Counted from the stretch's first letter, positions 1 to 9,589 are shown. The stretch: 42,155 nucleotides of DNA from Paenilisteria riparia FSL S10-1204 (GCF_000525995.1 NZ_AODL01000001.1:1-42155), one strand, 5' to 3'. Notes: generated by a model from the sequence alone, not told the origin. Translations and numbers: made by a program.

Positions 1-388
<388 letters not shown>

Positions 389-474
389 ATACATGATTTT
401 TCGGTGAAATACAAACGTTAGCACGATCCTTTCTTATCTAGTTTTGAGAGAACAGCGTTCTTTCGAATCACATT

Positions 475-592
<118 letters not shown>

Positions 593-614
593 ATGTACAT
601 ATTTTTAGAAAAAT

Positions 615-640
615 ACCAAGCATTTAAGTTTGGTTTTTTG
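615..640 (+). terminator. Probable rRNA operon terminator
   Basis: A short hairpin (ACCAA at 615-619 with TTGGT at 630-634) is followed by a T run. It sits between the 5S gene and the ctsR promoter. The stem is short for an rRNA terminator, so confidence is moderate. Confidence 0.55.
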
Positions 641-659
641 TTTATTTAGGGCTAATTCT

Positions 660-689
660 TTGCAATTGGGCTCTTTTTTTTAGTATAAT
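660..689 (+). promoter_or_regulatory. SigA-type promoter of the ctsR operon
   Basis: TTGCAA (660-665), an 18-base spacer and TATAAT (684-689). The CtsR box lies just downstream of the -10, so bound CtsR would block initiation. Confidence 0.8.
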
Positions 690-692
690 TAA

Positions 693-709
693 AGTCAAAA
701 ATAGTCAAA
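693..709 (+). promoter_or_regulatory. CtsR operator (heptad direct repeat)
   Basis: AGTCAAAAATAGTCAAA is a direct repeat of GTCAAA at 10-base periodicity, close to the known CtsR consensus (tandem GGTCAAA heptads). It overlaps the expected transcription start, which fits autoregulation of ctsR-mcsA-mcsB-clpC and heat induction. Confidence 0.88.
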
Positions 710-737
710 GTCAGTGTAATGAGAGGAGTGGATCCTT

Positions 738-1196
738 GTGAAGAATATATCGGATATTATTGAGGCTTATTTAAAGCAGGTCTTGGAGGCTAGCGAGGCT
801 GTGGAAATTAAGCGGAGTGAGATGGCGGATCAGTTTCAGTGTGTGCCGTCGCAAATAAATTATGTGATTAATACGCGGTTTACGATGGAACGTGGATATT
901 TGGTTGAGAGTAAGCGAGGCGGTGGAGGCTATATCAGGATTATTAAGGTAAAAATGAATGATAAGCTACAGTTGCTGGACGCGATTATTGTGATGGTGCA
1001 TGAGAAGAAGGTGTCGCAGAATTTTGCGGAGGATGTGTTGTTGCGGTTATTGGAGGAAGAGGTCGTTTCGAAACGTGAGGCTAGGCTGATGCTTTCTGCG
1101 ATGGATCGGAATGTTATTGCTTTGCCGTTACCGGAGCGAGATATTATGCGTAGTCGGATACTTGAGGCGATGCTTGAGGCGTTGAAATACGAGTAG
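738..1196 (+). CDS. ctsR: CtsR, repressor of class III stress genes
   Basis: Winged-helix repressor of clp genes, 152 residues, the usual length. The N-terminal DNA-binding part (about residues 1-75) contains the stretch SEMADQFQCVPSQINYVINT followed by the glycine-rich wing RGGGGYIRI, a hallmark of CtsR. The C-terminal half is the dimerisation domain that McsB marks by arginine phosphorylation in relatives. The start is GTG with AGGAG about 9 bases upstream. It is the first gene of a four-gene operon, 10 bases before mcsA, behind its own operator. Confidence 0.96.
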   Translation: MKNISDIIEAYLKQVLEASEAVEIKRSEMADQFQCVPSQINYVINTRFTMERGYLVESKRGGGGYIRIIKVKMNDKLQLLDAIIVMVHEKKVSQNFAEDVLLRLLEEEVVSKREARLMLSAMDRNVIALPLPERDIMRSRILEAMLEALKYE

Positions 1197-1206
1197 GAGG
1201 CGTTTT

Positions 1207-1716
1207 ATGATTTGTCAGAGTTGTGGGGAACATGAAGCGAATATTGAAATTAGACATGAATTTAATGGTGAGACGTTCTCGGTTTTTCTGTGTAAGAATT
1301 GTGCGGAGAAGCAGAGCATGGCTTATATGCAGGAGCAAATCGCGGAGGCTAGTGTGGACTTCTTAAGTTTGTTGCAGAAAGCTTCGGAAGAGGATAGTGA
1401 GATGCTGGAATGCACGTATTGCGGGATGTCCTTGCAGGCGGTGCTGGATTCTTCTCGGTTAGGCTGTGAGCATTGTTATGGGCAGTTTGCGCAGAAGGTG
1501 AATGTGATGGTGGAACGGGCTCAGAATGGGAACAAGGGCCATATTGGGAAGGTTCCGATAAGTCAGAGGGGTGCGCTTGCTGAGCAGGAACAGATCCGTG
1601 TTTTGCAGGAAAGACTGGTACATTTAATTGCGGATGAGGCTTTTGAGGAAGCTGCGATTGTGCGGGATCAGATTAAAGCTTTGAAAGAGGATGGAGCTGG
1701 TTTTGATGGGGTTTGA
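1207..1716 (+). CDS. mcsA: McsA, zinc-binding activator of McsB kinase
   Basis: A 169-residue adaptor that in relatives activates the McsB arginine kinase and links metal and thiol stress to CtsR. Four Cys pairs are visible (CQSC at 3-6, CKNC, CTYC, CEHC), forming two zinc ribbons. A C-terminal UVR motif (about residues 125-163) has the typical Glu/Arg-rich helical hairpin. It is preceded by GGAGG and overlaps the start of mcsB by 11 bases, so the two are probably translationally coupled. Confidence 0.95.
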   Translation: MICQSCGEHEANIEIRHEFNGETFSVFLCKNCAEKQSMAYMQEQIAEASVDFLSLLQKASEEDSEMLECTYCGMSLQAVLDSSRLGCEHCYGQFAQKVNVMVERAQNGNKGHIGKVPISQRGALAEQEQIRVLQERLVHLIADEAFEEAAIVRDQIKALKEDGAGFDGV

Positions 1717-2737
1717 AAATTTATTTAAACCGGTGCTTAGTTCTTGGTTGGAGCAGGATGGACCGCAGAGTGATGTTGTGATTAGTTCGCGTGTGAGGTT
1801 GGCTCGGAATTTTAAGGACTGGAATTTTTCTGGTGCTGGGGTGGAGTTGTTTTCTCGGGTTCGGGAAGAGTTCGGTACGCGTGATGGGTTCTCTTTTTTA
1901 GCGATGGGGGATTTGTCGGTTTTGGAGCGTGGGATGCTGGTTGAGAGGCATTTGATTAGTCCGGAGATGATGCGGCGACAAGATTTCGGGGCTGTGATGG
2001 TTAGCGATGATGAGCGAGCTAGTGTGATGTTTAATGAGGAGGACCATATTCGGATTCAGTGTATGGCGCCGGGATTGCAGTTGGAGCAAGTTTTGAATGA
2101 GGCGTTTGTGCTGGATGATGAGTTGGAGATAAATATGCCGTATGCTTTTGATGAGCGGTTGGGGTATTTGACGACGTGTGTGACGAATGTTGGGACGGGA
2201 CTAAGAGCTTCAGTGATGGTCCATTTGCCTGGGTTAGTTGCAACAAAACAATTACAAAAAACGGTAGAAGCGATTAGAAGGTACGGTTTTGTGGTAAGAG
2301 GAATGTATGGGGAGGGAAGTCGGCCTGCAAGCAATATTTTTCAAATTTCGAATCAGGTGACATTAGGTAAGACAGAGCTTGAGATTGTGCAGGATTTGTC
2401 GGATGTGATGGAACAGGTGATTATGCAGGAACGGGTTTGCCGAACCAAGCTGAAACAGACATTTCATATTGCGATGGAAGATCGAATTTTTCGGGCGTAT
2501 GGGGTGTTGAAACATAGCCGGATTTTGGCGCAGAAAGAAGCCGCGGACGCTATTTCTGATTTGCGATTAGGGATACAGATGGGATATATTGAGCATATAC
2601 CTAGTCAAAAGGTCAATGAATTGATATTATTTTCGCAACCAGCTTTTTTGCGAAGATTTGCGCAGCGGGATATGAATGAATTAGAAGAAAAAGTGATTCG
2701 GGCTGCGGCTATCCGAGAAATTTTGGATACATACTAG
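1706..2737 (+). CDS. mcsB: McsB, protein arginine kinase
   Basis: Phosphagen-kinase-fold enzyme that phosphorylates arginines on CtsR and on ClpC substrates (pArg degradation tag). The start is taken at the ATG giving MGFENLF, 5 codons inside the longest frame, because the GGAGCTGG ribosome site is correctly spaced there and relatives begin similarly. Visible motifs are SSRVRLARN (ATP-binding arginines), NEEDHIRIQ, and NVGTGLRAS. The loop usually written CPTN reads CVTN here. Length is 343 residues, normal for the family. It overlaps mcsA and lies 26 bases before clpC. Confidence 0.95.
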   Translation: MGFENLFKPVLSSWLEQDGPQSDVVISSRVRLARNFKDWNFSGAGVELFSRVREEFGTRDGFSFLAMGDLSVLERGMLVERHLISPEMMRRQDFGAVMVSDDERASVMFNEEDHIRIQCMAPGLQLEQVLNEAFVLDDELEINMPYAFDERLGYLTTCVTNVGTGLRASVMVHLPGLVATKQLQKTVEAIRRYGFVVRGMYGEGSRPASNIFQISNQVTLGKTELEIVQDLSDVMEQVIMQERVCRTKLKQTFHIAMEDRIFRAYGVLKHSRILAQKEAADAISDLRLGIQMGYIEHIPSQKVNELILFSQPAFLRRFAQRDMNELEEKVIRAAAIREILDTY

Positions 2738-2763
2738 CTTCGAAAATTAGAGGAGGAACTGCC

Positions 2764-5272
2764 ATGATGTTTGGAAGATTTACGCAAAGAGCTCAGAAGG
2801 TACTGGCTTTGTCGCAGGAAGAAGCAATGAGATTAAAACACAGTAACTTAGGGACGGAGCATATTTTGCTAGGACTGGTTCGTGAAGGCGAAGGTATTGC
2901 TGCGAAGGCATTATACGAGCTTGGAATTAGTTCTGATAAGGTTCAAAAGGAAGTAGAAAGTTTGATTGGTGAGGGTGAGACGGCGGTTCAATCGATTCAA
3001 TATACGCCGCGTGCGAAAAAAGTCATAGAGTTGTCGATGGATGAGGCTCGAAAGCTTGGTCATACTTATGTTGGTACGGAGCACATTTTGCTAGGATTGA
3101 TTCGTGAGGGTGAGGGGATCGCAGCGCGCGTTCTTGGAAACCTTGGCGTTAGTTTAAATAAAGCGCGTCAGCAAGTGTTGCAACTGCTTGGTGGCGGGGA
3201 TGGTGGAACTTCGGGTCGTTCGACGAATACGCAAGCGACACCAACTTTGGATAGTTTGGCTCGTGATTTGACGGTAATTGCACGAGAAGAGAATTTGGAC
3301 CCTGTGATTGGGCGTTCGAAAGAGATTCAACGTGTGATTGAGGTTCTGAGCCGTCGGACGAAAAATAATCCGGTACTTATCGGTGAACCGGGTGTTGGTA
3401 AAACGGCGATTGCAGAAGGCTTGGCGCAACAGATTGTTCGTAATGAAGTGCCGGAAACGTTGCGCGGAAAACGTGTGATGACGCTGGATATGGGGACGGT
3501 TGTTGCTGGCACAAAATATCGCGGTGAATTTGAAGATCGTTTGAAAAAAGTGATGGACGAGATTCGCCAAGCGGGCAATGTGATTTTGTTCATTGATGAG
3601 CTGCATACGTTAATTGGTGCTGGTGGTGCGGAAGGTGCGATTGATGCGTCGAATATTTTGAAACCATCACTTGCCCGTGGTGAGCTGCAATGTATTGGTG
3701 CGACAACTCTCGATGAATACCGCAAGTACATTGAAAAGGATGCGGCGCTTGAAAGACGTTTCCAACCGATTCGTGTTGAGGAGCCAACTGTGGATGAGTC
3801 GATTCAAATTTTGCGTGGGCTTCGGGATCGGTATGAGGCACATCATCGTGTGGCGATTACGGACGCTGCGCTTGAGGCTGCGGTGACGTTGTCTGATCGT
3901 TATATTTCGGATCGTTTCTTGCCGGATAAGGCGATTGATGTGATTGATGAGGCTGGTTCGAAGGTGCGCTTGAAGGCTTATACAACGCCTGCGAATGTGA
4001 AGGAAATGGAATCGAACTTGGCTGAGTTGAAAAAAGAGAAGGACGCGGCGGTTCAAGGTCAGGAATTTGAAAAGGCTGCATCATTGCGTGATAAGGAGCA
4101 AAAACTGCGTCGGGAACTTGCGGAGAAGAAGAAAGATTGGCAAGCGAAGCAAGGTCAGGATAATAGTGAAGTGACAGACGACGTTGTGGCTGAGGTCGTG
4201 GCAAGCTGGACGGGTATTCCGGTGACGAAATTGGCGGAAACCGAGACGGACAAATTGCTTAATATGGAAGAATTAATTCATAAACGGGTAATTGGTCAAG
4301 CTGAAGCTGTTAAAGCTGTTTCACTAGCTGTGAGACGTGCTCGTGCGGGACTTAAAGATCCGAAGCGTCCAATCGGTTCTTTCATTTTCCTAGGCCCAAC
4401 AGGTGTTGGTAAAACGGAATTGGCTCGTGCGGTTGCGGAATCGATGTTTGGTGATGAGGAAGCCATGATTCGGATTGATATGTCAGAGTACATGGAGAAA
4501 TTTTCGACGGCACGTTTGGTTGGGGCTCCTCCAGGATATGTTGGCTATGAAGAAGGTGGCCAGTTAACTGAAAAAGTTCGCCAAAAACCTTACTCGGTTA
4601 TTCTTTTAGATGAAATTGAGAAGGCACATCCAGATGTGTTTAATATGTTGCTACAAGTTCTTGATGATGGGCGTTTGACGGATTCTAAAGGTCGCGTTGT
4701 CGATTTCCGAAATACGATTATCATTATGACTTCGAATATTGGAGCGCAGGAGCTAAAAGATGATAAGTCGGTTGGTTTCAACGTTTCGGATATGACGAAG
4801 GATCACAAAGCGATGCAACATAGCATGCTTCAGGCATTGAAAAAAGCGTTCCGTCCGGAGTTTATTAACCGGATTGATGAATCGATTGTTTTCCATTCGC
4901 TGGATGAGAAGGAATTGAAACAAATTGTGACATTGCTAACTGGACAGTTGACGAAGCGTTTGGGTGAGCGTAACATTCACGTGAGCTTGACGGAAAGCGC
5001 AAAAGCAAAAATTGCGAAAAGAGGGCTATGATCCTGAATATGGAGCGCGTCCACTGAAGCGGGCTATCCAGAAAAATATTGAGGATAGGTTGTCTGAAGA
5101 GCTACTTCGCGGAACGGTGAAAGTTGGCGATACGGTCGTTATCGGAACGAAAGCTGGCGAATTGACGGTTCAAGTGAAGGAAAAGAAAGCTCCAGTTGCG
5201 AAGAAAAAAGTGACAACGACGAAGGCAAAACCGAAAGCAAAGCCGAAAACTAAGGCGGCAGAAAAAGAATAA
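2764..5272 (+). pseudogene. clpC: ClpC, AAA+ unfoldase of the Clp protease; 1-base frameshift
   Basis: HSP100 unfoldase that feeds substrates to ClpP. Visible in order: two N-terminal Clp_N repeats (residues about 4-55 and 79-130), D1 Walker A GEPGVGKT and Walker B ILFIDELH, the middle coiled UVR-like segment (about 420-460), D2 Walker A GPTGVGKT and Walker B ILLDEIEK. The frame then breaks at the A run 5017-5020: reading continues to a TGA at 5029-5031 (755 residues), while [12 protein letters not shown] and the rest of the D2 small domain continue in the next frame to 5272. Removing one A restores an 835-residue protein. As written, the product lacks the sensor-2 arginine region and would probably be inactive. 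A base-calling error in the homopolymer is the simplest explanation. The tail is an unusual Lys/Ala/Pro-rich stretch. The start has AGGAGGA upstream. Confidence 0.93.
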
Positions 5273-5278
5273 ATAGTA

Positions 5279-5327
5279 GAACATCCTATGGGTCGGATTT
5301 TGTGACGGCGTGTAGGATGTTCTTTTT
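5279..5327 (+). terminator. Terminator of the ctsR-clpC operon
   Basis: GAACATCCTA (5279-5288) pairs perfectly with TAGGATGTTC (5313-5322), followed by TTTTT. It ends just before the -35 of the next promoter. Confidence 0.92.
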
Positions 5328-5329
5328 GC

Positions 5330-5360
5330 TTGCCTTGGAGTGAACTCTAAGAGATACAAT
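5330..5360 (+). promoter_or_regulatory. MerR-type promoter/operator of the aldo/keto reductase gene
   Basis: TTGCCT (5330-5335) and TACAAT (5355-5360) are separated by 19 bases, the over-long spacer typical of MerR-activated promoters. The spacer holds the dyad CTTGGAGT-GA-ACTCTAAG (5334-5351, one mismatch). MerR proteins bind such dyads and untwist the spacer. No merR gene is present in this window. Confidence 0.72.
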
Positions 5361-5396
5361 GGTGATGTTAGATAGATGAAGTGAGGAGGAATTGGG

Positions 5397-6395
5397 ATGG
5401 AATACGTTAAATTTGGCAATACTGGTATGGATGTGTCGCGGGTTTGTTTAGGTGCGATGGGCTGTGGTGATGTGGAAAAGTGGACGCATAAATGGGTTTT
5501 GGATGAGGAGAATAGTCGCCCAGTTATTAAAAAGGCGCTGGATTTAGGAATTAATTTTTTTGATACGGCGAATATTTATTCGATGGGTGAGAGTGAGAAA
5601 ATTCTTGGACGGGCGCTGAATGATTATGCGAATCGTGATGATATCGTGCTTGCAACGAAGGTTCATCAAAACATGCGACCTGGTCAGCCAAATGGTGGCG
5701 GTCTGTCACGGAAGGCGATTTTGAGTGAGATTGACCATAGTTTGGAACGATTGGGAACGGATTATGTGGATTTGTATATTATTCATCGTTGGGATTATGA
5801 TACGCCGATTGAGGAGACGATGGGGGCATTGCATGATGTTGTGAAATCTGGAAAAGCGCGGTATATTGGGGCTAGTGCGATGTATGCGTGGCAGTTCCAG
5901 AAGGCGCAACGGGTGGCTGAGCGCAATGGTTGGACAAAATTTGTGTCGATGCAAAATCATTATAATATGATTTATCGGGAGGAAGAACGTGAAATGATTC
6001 CGTTTTGTCGGGATGAAAAGATTGCTGTGACGCCGTATAGCCCGCTTGCTTCGGGACGTTTGACGCGTGATTGGTCGGAAACGAGTTTTCGTTCGGAGAC
6101 GGATCAGGTGCAACATTCGAAATATGACGGGATGATGGATGCGGATCGGGGAATTGTGGAACGGTTGGCCGAAGTGGCTGTTAATCATGGTGTGACGCGT
6201 GATAAGATTGCGCTTGCATGGTTATTGCAAAAAAGTCAAGTTACGGCGCCGATTATTGGTGCGCAGAAGGAGAGCCATTTGGTGAGTGCTGTTGGTGCGC
6301 TTGATGTGAGGCTTGAGCAGTCAGAGGTGGCGTATTTGGAAGAGCTATATATTCCGCACCCACCGGTTGGCTTGATTCCAGATCCTAATAATTAA
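5397..6395 (+). CDS. Aldo/keto reductase
   Basis: NAD(P)H-dependent carbonyl reductase with a (beta/alpha)8 barrel, 332 residues. The catalytic tetrad is readable: Asp56 and Tyr61 in FFDTANIY, Lys88 in LATKVH, and His130 in YIIHRWD. The cofactor-side segment near 210-240 (PYSPLASGRLTRDW) is typical of the YajO/IolS-like branch. The start has GAGGAGGA upstream. It is a single-gene unit between two terminators, behind a MerR-type promoter, which suggests induction by an electrophile, aldehyde or drug. The physiological substrate cannot be told from sequence. Confidence 0.92.
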   Translation: MEYVKFGNTGMDVSRVCLGAMGCGDVEKWTHKWVLDEENSRPVIKKALDLGINFFDTANIYSMGESEKILGRALNDYANRDDIVLATKVHQNMRPGQPNGGGLSRKAILSEIDHSLERLGTDYVDLYIIHRWDYDTPIEETMGALHDVVKSGKARYIGASAMYAWQFQKAQRVAERNGWTKFVSMQNHYNMIYREEEREMIPFCRDEKIAVTPYSPLASGRLTRDWSETSFRSETDQVQHSKYDGMMDADRGIVERLAEVAVNHGVTRDKIALAWLLQKSQVTAPIIGAQKESHLVSAVGALDVRLEQSEVAYLEELYIPHPPVGLIPDPNN

Positions 6396-6734
6396 TTTTG
6401 AGGAGGAGGTGATTTTTCGCCTTCTTTTTTTTATGATGTCTAGCGCAGAGGCTGCACGAGGCCATCCAACGTAGAATGCTAAATGTGTGATAGTCTCGAT
6501 GATTTCTTCTTTGGAAAGCCCGTTTTCGAGGGCCAAATTTAAATGATACGGTAGTTGATTAAGGTGCTCGGCGGTGATTAGTGCGCTAATTGTGATGAGG
6601 CTACGGTCTCGAAGTGATAGGTTTTCCCTACGCCAGATATCACCGAACAGAATTTTCTCTGTGTATTCGACAAATGTGGGAGCTAGATTGTCATAGTTTT
6701 CTTTGGCAGTGGATAGGATTGGTCTATTTTTCAA
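6345..6734 (-). CDS. Carboxymuconolactone decarboxylase family protein
   Basis: All-helical CMD/AhpD-fold protein, 129 residues as written. Core signatures are LSLRDRSLITISALITAEH (about 39-57) and LPYHLNLALENGLSKEEIIE (61-80). The CxxC of AhpD peroxidase partners is absent, so a decarboxylase-like or unknown role fits better. The start is TTG with AAGGAGGG upstream, overlapping the end of the tautomerase gene, so the two form an operon. The last 25 or so residues are basic and lie antisense to the end of the aldo/keto reductase gene. They follow an A8 run (T run 6425-6432 on +); one A fewer would end the protein at the convergent stop near 6392. The C-terminus is therefore uncertain. Confidence 0.83.
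   Translation of the reverse strand: MKNRPILSTAKENYDNLAPTFVEYTEKILFGDIWRRENLSLRDRSLITISALITAEHLNQLPYHLNLALENGLSKEEIIETITHLAFYVGWPRAASALDIIKKRRRKITSSSKLIIRIWNQANRWVRNI
6405..6432 (+). terminator. Terminator of the aldo/keto reductase gene
   Basis: GGAGGTGA (6405-6412) pairs with TCGCCTTC (6417-6424) including two G-U pairs, with a TTTT loop and then eight Ts. It lies inside the reading frame of the convergent CMD gene as written. Confidence 0.72.
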
Positions 6735-7134
6735 TGGGAATCCCTCCTTCTAATGCTTGGGCGAGGCCATTTCCGAATGACCAGTTTTCACGTTCTGTTT
6801 CAACAAGCAGGATAAATATATCTTCCATTTGTATGCCGCAATGGGTTGATAGTGCGATGGAGAGCTCTTTGTAAAACCGAAGCTTTTTGGCTTTAGAACG
6901 ACCGGGTGCTAGTGTTACGTAGATGTATAATAATTTATTGGAGCGCTTGCTATTTAGGAAATAAGAATCGTCATAGAAAAATTCGTGTGCCTCATGGCTT
7001 TGAAAAACTTGAAAATAATCTTTGTTGGGGACATCGAATTCATTGATTAGGGTTTGCTGAATGGTTTTACTAATTTTGTTTAAATTTTTGCTATCGTGCG
7101 CTTCTTTCATATATTCTATTCGTACAAATGGCAT
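6724..7134 (-). CDS. Tautomerase family protein (YrdN-like)
   Basis: A 136-residue member of the 4-oxalocrotonate tautomerase/MIF superfamily. The mature N-terminus would be Pro (MPFVRIEY), the catalytic base of the family. The length fits the double-unit tautomerases resembling Bacillus YrdN. AAGGAGG precedes the ATG. It is the first gene of a minus-strand pair with a CMD-fold protein, and is divergent from a LysR-type regulator 100 bases away. Such a set often handles aromatic or enol/keto compounds. The substrate is unknown. Confidence 0.87.
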   Translation of the reverse strand: MPFVRIEYMKEAHDSKNLNKISKTIQQTLINEFDVPNKDYFQVFQSHEAHEFFYDDSYFLNSKRSNKLLYIYVTLAPGRSKAKKLRFYKELSIALSTHCGIQMEDIFILLVETERENWSFGNGLAQALEGGIPIEK

Positions 7135-7234
7135 TTTAAACGCCTCCTTTTGTTTTAGTTTACATGACTTATCTTTATTTGTATAATTGAATTATTTTAA
7201 CATCATTATCGATTTTTAGAATGGAGATGATTTT

Positions 7235-8116
7235 ATGGATTTGAAAGAATTAATTACTTTCAGAACGGTTGTGGAGGAAGGGACGTTTTCTAAAGCTGCG
7301 GAGAAGTTGCATTATTCTCAGTCGACAGTGACTAATCAGATACAAAGATTGGAAAAAGAATTAGGGATTGTTTTGTTTAAACGTGGTTGGAATTCGGAAT
7401 TGACGGAATCGGGGAAGATATATGCGAATGAAGTGAATATGTTGATCAATCATTGGAATTTAGTTACTGAAAGGGCGGCGGATTTGAAGGAAGAGGAGAT
7501 TGGGACGTTGCGTATAGGCGTTATTGAATCGCTATCGGATTTAGTTTTGGCTAATACAATGAGGAGGTTTAATGCTCGCAAGCCACATGTTAGTTGTCAT
7601 ATTACGGTGGGAAATACGGATATGCTTGCTAGGTTATTATTAGATGAGGAAGCGCTTGATTTTGCGATTTCGGGGGAGCCTGAGGATTTGGCAGGGCTGC
7701 ATCATGAACATCTTTATAGTGAGTCGATACAGTTTATTGTAAATCAAGAGCATGCGTTTGCTAGGAAAATGGGTATGACTATTAAAGATTTGCTTTCATA
7801 CACGTTGGTTACGGGCGGTCCTAGTTGTTTATATAGATTGCAATTGGAGCGGGAGTTTGCAAGGCAAGAAGTGACGCCTTTCGTTCATTCTGTAAGCAAG
7901 ATTTCGGCAATACCGACTATTATTTCGGCCACGGATTTTGTGGGGGTTGTTTTGTCGTCTACGGTGATACCTGATGGTGTTGTGAGAATTTCGATACCGC
8001 TAAAAAATCAATTACTATCGATTGGTGTATTGAGACGGAGGAATTTTGAATTTTTGTCGGGGATGAAACAGCTTTTTTTAGATTGTTTGAAGGAGGAATT
8101 AGGCGTTAAAAAATAG
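7235..8116 (+). CDS. LysR-type transcriptional regulator
   Basis: A 293-residue LysR regulator. The N-terminal winged helix-turn-helix (about residues 3-62) contains GTFSKAAEKLHYSQSTVTNQ and the following RLEKELGIVLFKR. The rest is the periplasmic-binding-protein-like effector domain. GGAGATGA precedes the ATG. It is divergent from the tautomerase-CMD pair, so by the usual LysR layout it probably controls that pair from the shared 100-base intergenic region. The inducer is unknown. Confidence 0.93.
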   Translation: MDLKELITFRTVVEEGTFSKAAEKLHYSQSTVTNQIQRLEKELGIVLFKRGWNSELTESGKIYANEVNMLINHWNLVTERAADLKEEEIGTLRIGVIESLSDLVLANTMRRFNARKPHVSCHITVGNTDMLARLLLDEEALDFAISGEPEDLAGLHHEHLYSESIQFIVNQEHAFARKMGMTIKDLLSYTLVTGGPSCLYRLQLEREFARQEVTPFVHSVSKISAIPTIISATDFVGVVLSSTVIPDGVVRISIPLKNQLLSIGVLRRRNFEFLSGMKQLFLDCLKEELGVKK

Positions 8117-8170
8117 GAACAAGGGTTAAAATAGAATTTTAGAGTTGGGCGATTTTTGTTAGGGAAAGTG

Positions 8171-8179
8171 TGGTAGAAT
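8171..8179 (+). promoter_or_regulatory. Extended -10 promoter element before radA
   Basis: TGGTAGAAT has the TGn extension plus TAGAAT, 37 bases before the radA start. No good -35 at standard spacing was seen. Confidence 0.5.
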
Positions 8180-8215
8180 AGGGACAGATATGAAAAATTG
8201 GAAGGTGATTTGAGA

Positions 8216-9589
8216 ATGGCGAAGGCGAAGCGTAGTGTGAAATTCATGTGTCAGGAATGTGGTTATGAATCACCGAAATGGATGGGGAAATGCCCGAATT
8301 GTGGGGCTTGGAATCAGATGGTAGAGATGTTGGAGCCTACGAAAAAGGGACGTTCAACGTTTACGCATACGGGTGAAGCGGCTGCGGCTGTTCCGATTAC
8401 GAAAATAACGAGTGAGAATGAGCCGCGATTTGAGACGCAGATGCCTGAGCTTAATCGGGTGCTTGGTGGTGGTGTTGTTCAGGGTTCGATGGTGCTTGTT
8501 GGTGGTGATCCGGGAATCGGGAAGTCGACGCTGTTACTGCAGGTTTCGGCGCAATTGACGACAACTGGGAAGCGAGTGCTGTATATTTCTGGTGAGGAAT
8601 CGGTGAAACAGACGAAGTTGCGAGCGGAACGGTTGCTTGTGACGGGGGACAATTTGTATGTGTATGCGGAGACGAATCTGGAGGCGATTCAGCAGACGAT
8701 CCAGCATGTGAAGCCGGATTTCGTGATTATTGATTCGATTCAGACGGTATATCATCCGGATGTGACGAGTGCGGCGGGAAGTGTGTCGCAGGTTCGGGAG
8801 TGTACGGCGGAATTGATGCGGATTGCGAAAGGTGGCAATATTGCTGTTTTTATCGTGGGCCACGTGACGAAGGAAGGTGCCATTGCGGGACCTCGTTTGT
8901 TGGAACATATGGTGGATACGGTGCTTTACTTTGAGGGCGAGAGGCATCACGCGTACCGAATTTTGCGGGCTGTGAAAAATCGGTTTGGCTCGACGAATGA
9001 GATTGGTATTTTTGAGATGCGGGATGTTGGGCTTGTGGAAGTCGCGAATCCGTCGGAGGTATTCTTGGAGGAACGGCTGGACGGGGCTTCGGGCTCGACG
9101 GTTGTTGTTTCTATGGAAGGAACGCGACCGATTTTGGTGGAAATTCAGGCGCTGATTTCGCCGACGATGTTTGGAAATGCGAAACGGATGGCGACGGGGA
9201 TGGATCACAATAAGGTGTCGCTAATTATGGCGGTGCTGGAGAAGCGGGTTGGCTTGTTGCTGCAAAACCAGGATGCTTATTTGAAGGCGGCTGGTGGTGT
9301 GAAACTGGATGAGCCGGCGATTGATTTGGCTGTGGCGGTGAGCATTGCGTCCAGTTACAATGATAAGCCTACGAAAAGTACAGATTGTTTCATCGGCGAG
9401 ATTGGCTTGACTGGTGAGATACGACGGGTGTCACGGATTGAACAGCGGGTGCAAGAGGCCGCCAAGTTAGGTTTTAAACGCATCTTTATTCCGGCGAACA
9501 ATCAAGGGGAATGGAAACTTCCAAAAGACGTGGAGCTTGTTGGAGTTGCTACACTTGGCGAGGCGCTGAGCAAGGCATTACCGAAATGA
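8216..9589 (+). CDS. radA: RadA (Sms), DNA repair/branch-migration ATPase
   Basis: RecA-like ATPase that processes recombination intermediates, 457 residues. The ATG giving [10 protein letters not shown] is chosen because GGAAGGTGA lies at the right distance; the longer TTG start would place the ribosome site inside the frame. Visible: N-terminal zinc finger CQECG..CPNCG (about 12-31), Walker [11 protein letters not shown] (about 96-105), the RadA-specific KNRFG motif, and a C-terminal Lon-like domain (about 290-457). In Listeria radA usually follows clpC directly; here the accessory block 5330-8116 separates them. Confidence 0.96.
   Translation: MAKAKRSVKFMCQECGYESPKWMGKCPNCGAWNQMVEMLEPTKKGRSTFTHTGEAAAAVPITKITSENEPRFETQMPELNRVLGGGVVQGSMVLVGGDPGIGKSTLLLQVSAQLTTTGKRVLYISGEESVKQTKLRAERLLVTGDNLYVYAETNLEAIQQTIQHVKPDFVIIDSIQTVYHPDVTSAAGSVSQVRECTAELMRIAKGGNIAVFIVGHVTKEGAIAGPRLLEHMVDTVLYFEGERHHAYRILRAVKNRFGSTNEIGIFEMRDVGLVEVANPSEVFLEERLDGASGSTVVVSMEGTRPILVEIQALISPTMFGNAKRMATGMDHNKVSLIMAVLEKRVGLLLQNQDAYLKAAGGVKLDEPAIDLAVAVSIASSYNDKPTKSTDCFIGEIGLTGEIRRVSRIEQRVQEAAKLGFKRIFIPANNQGEWKLPKDVELVGVATLGEALSKALPK

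Noticed and set aside
3154..4056. Several long minus-strand ORFs across clpC
   Set aside because: They are antisense shadows of a strongly conserved gene, lack ribosome sites, and encode low-complexity His/Arg/Asn-rich proteins.
4990..5031. Programmed frameshift in clpC
   Set aside because: The join needs a +1 step at AAA-AGA; there is no slow stop codon, recognised slippery heptamer or downstream pseudoknot. An extra A in the run is simpler.
8534..9208. 224-codon minus-strand ORF inside radA
   Set aside because: Arg/His-rich antisense product of a G/T-biased gene with no start signal; radA itself has all family motifs.
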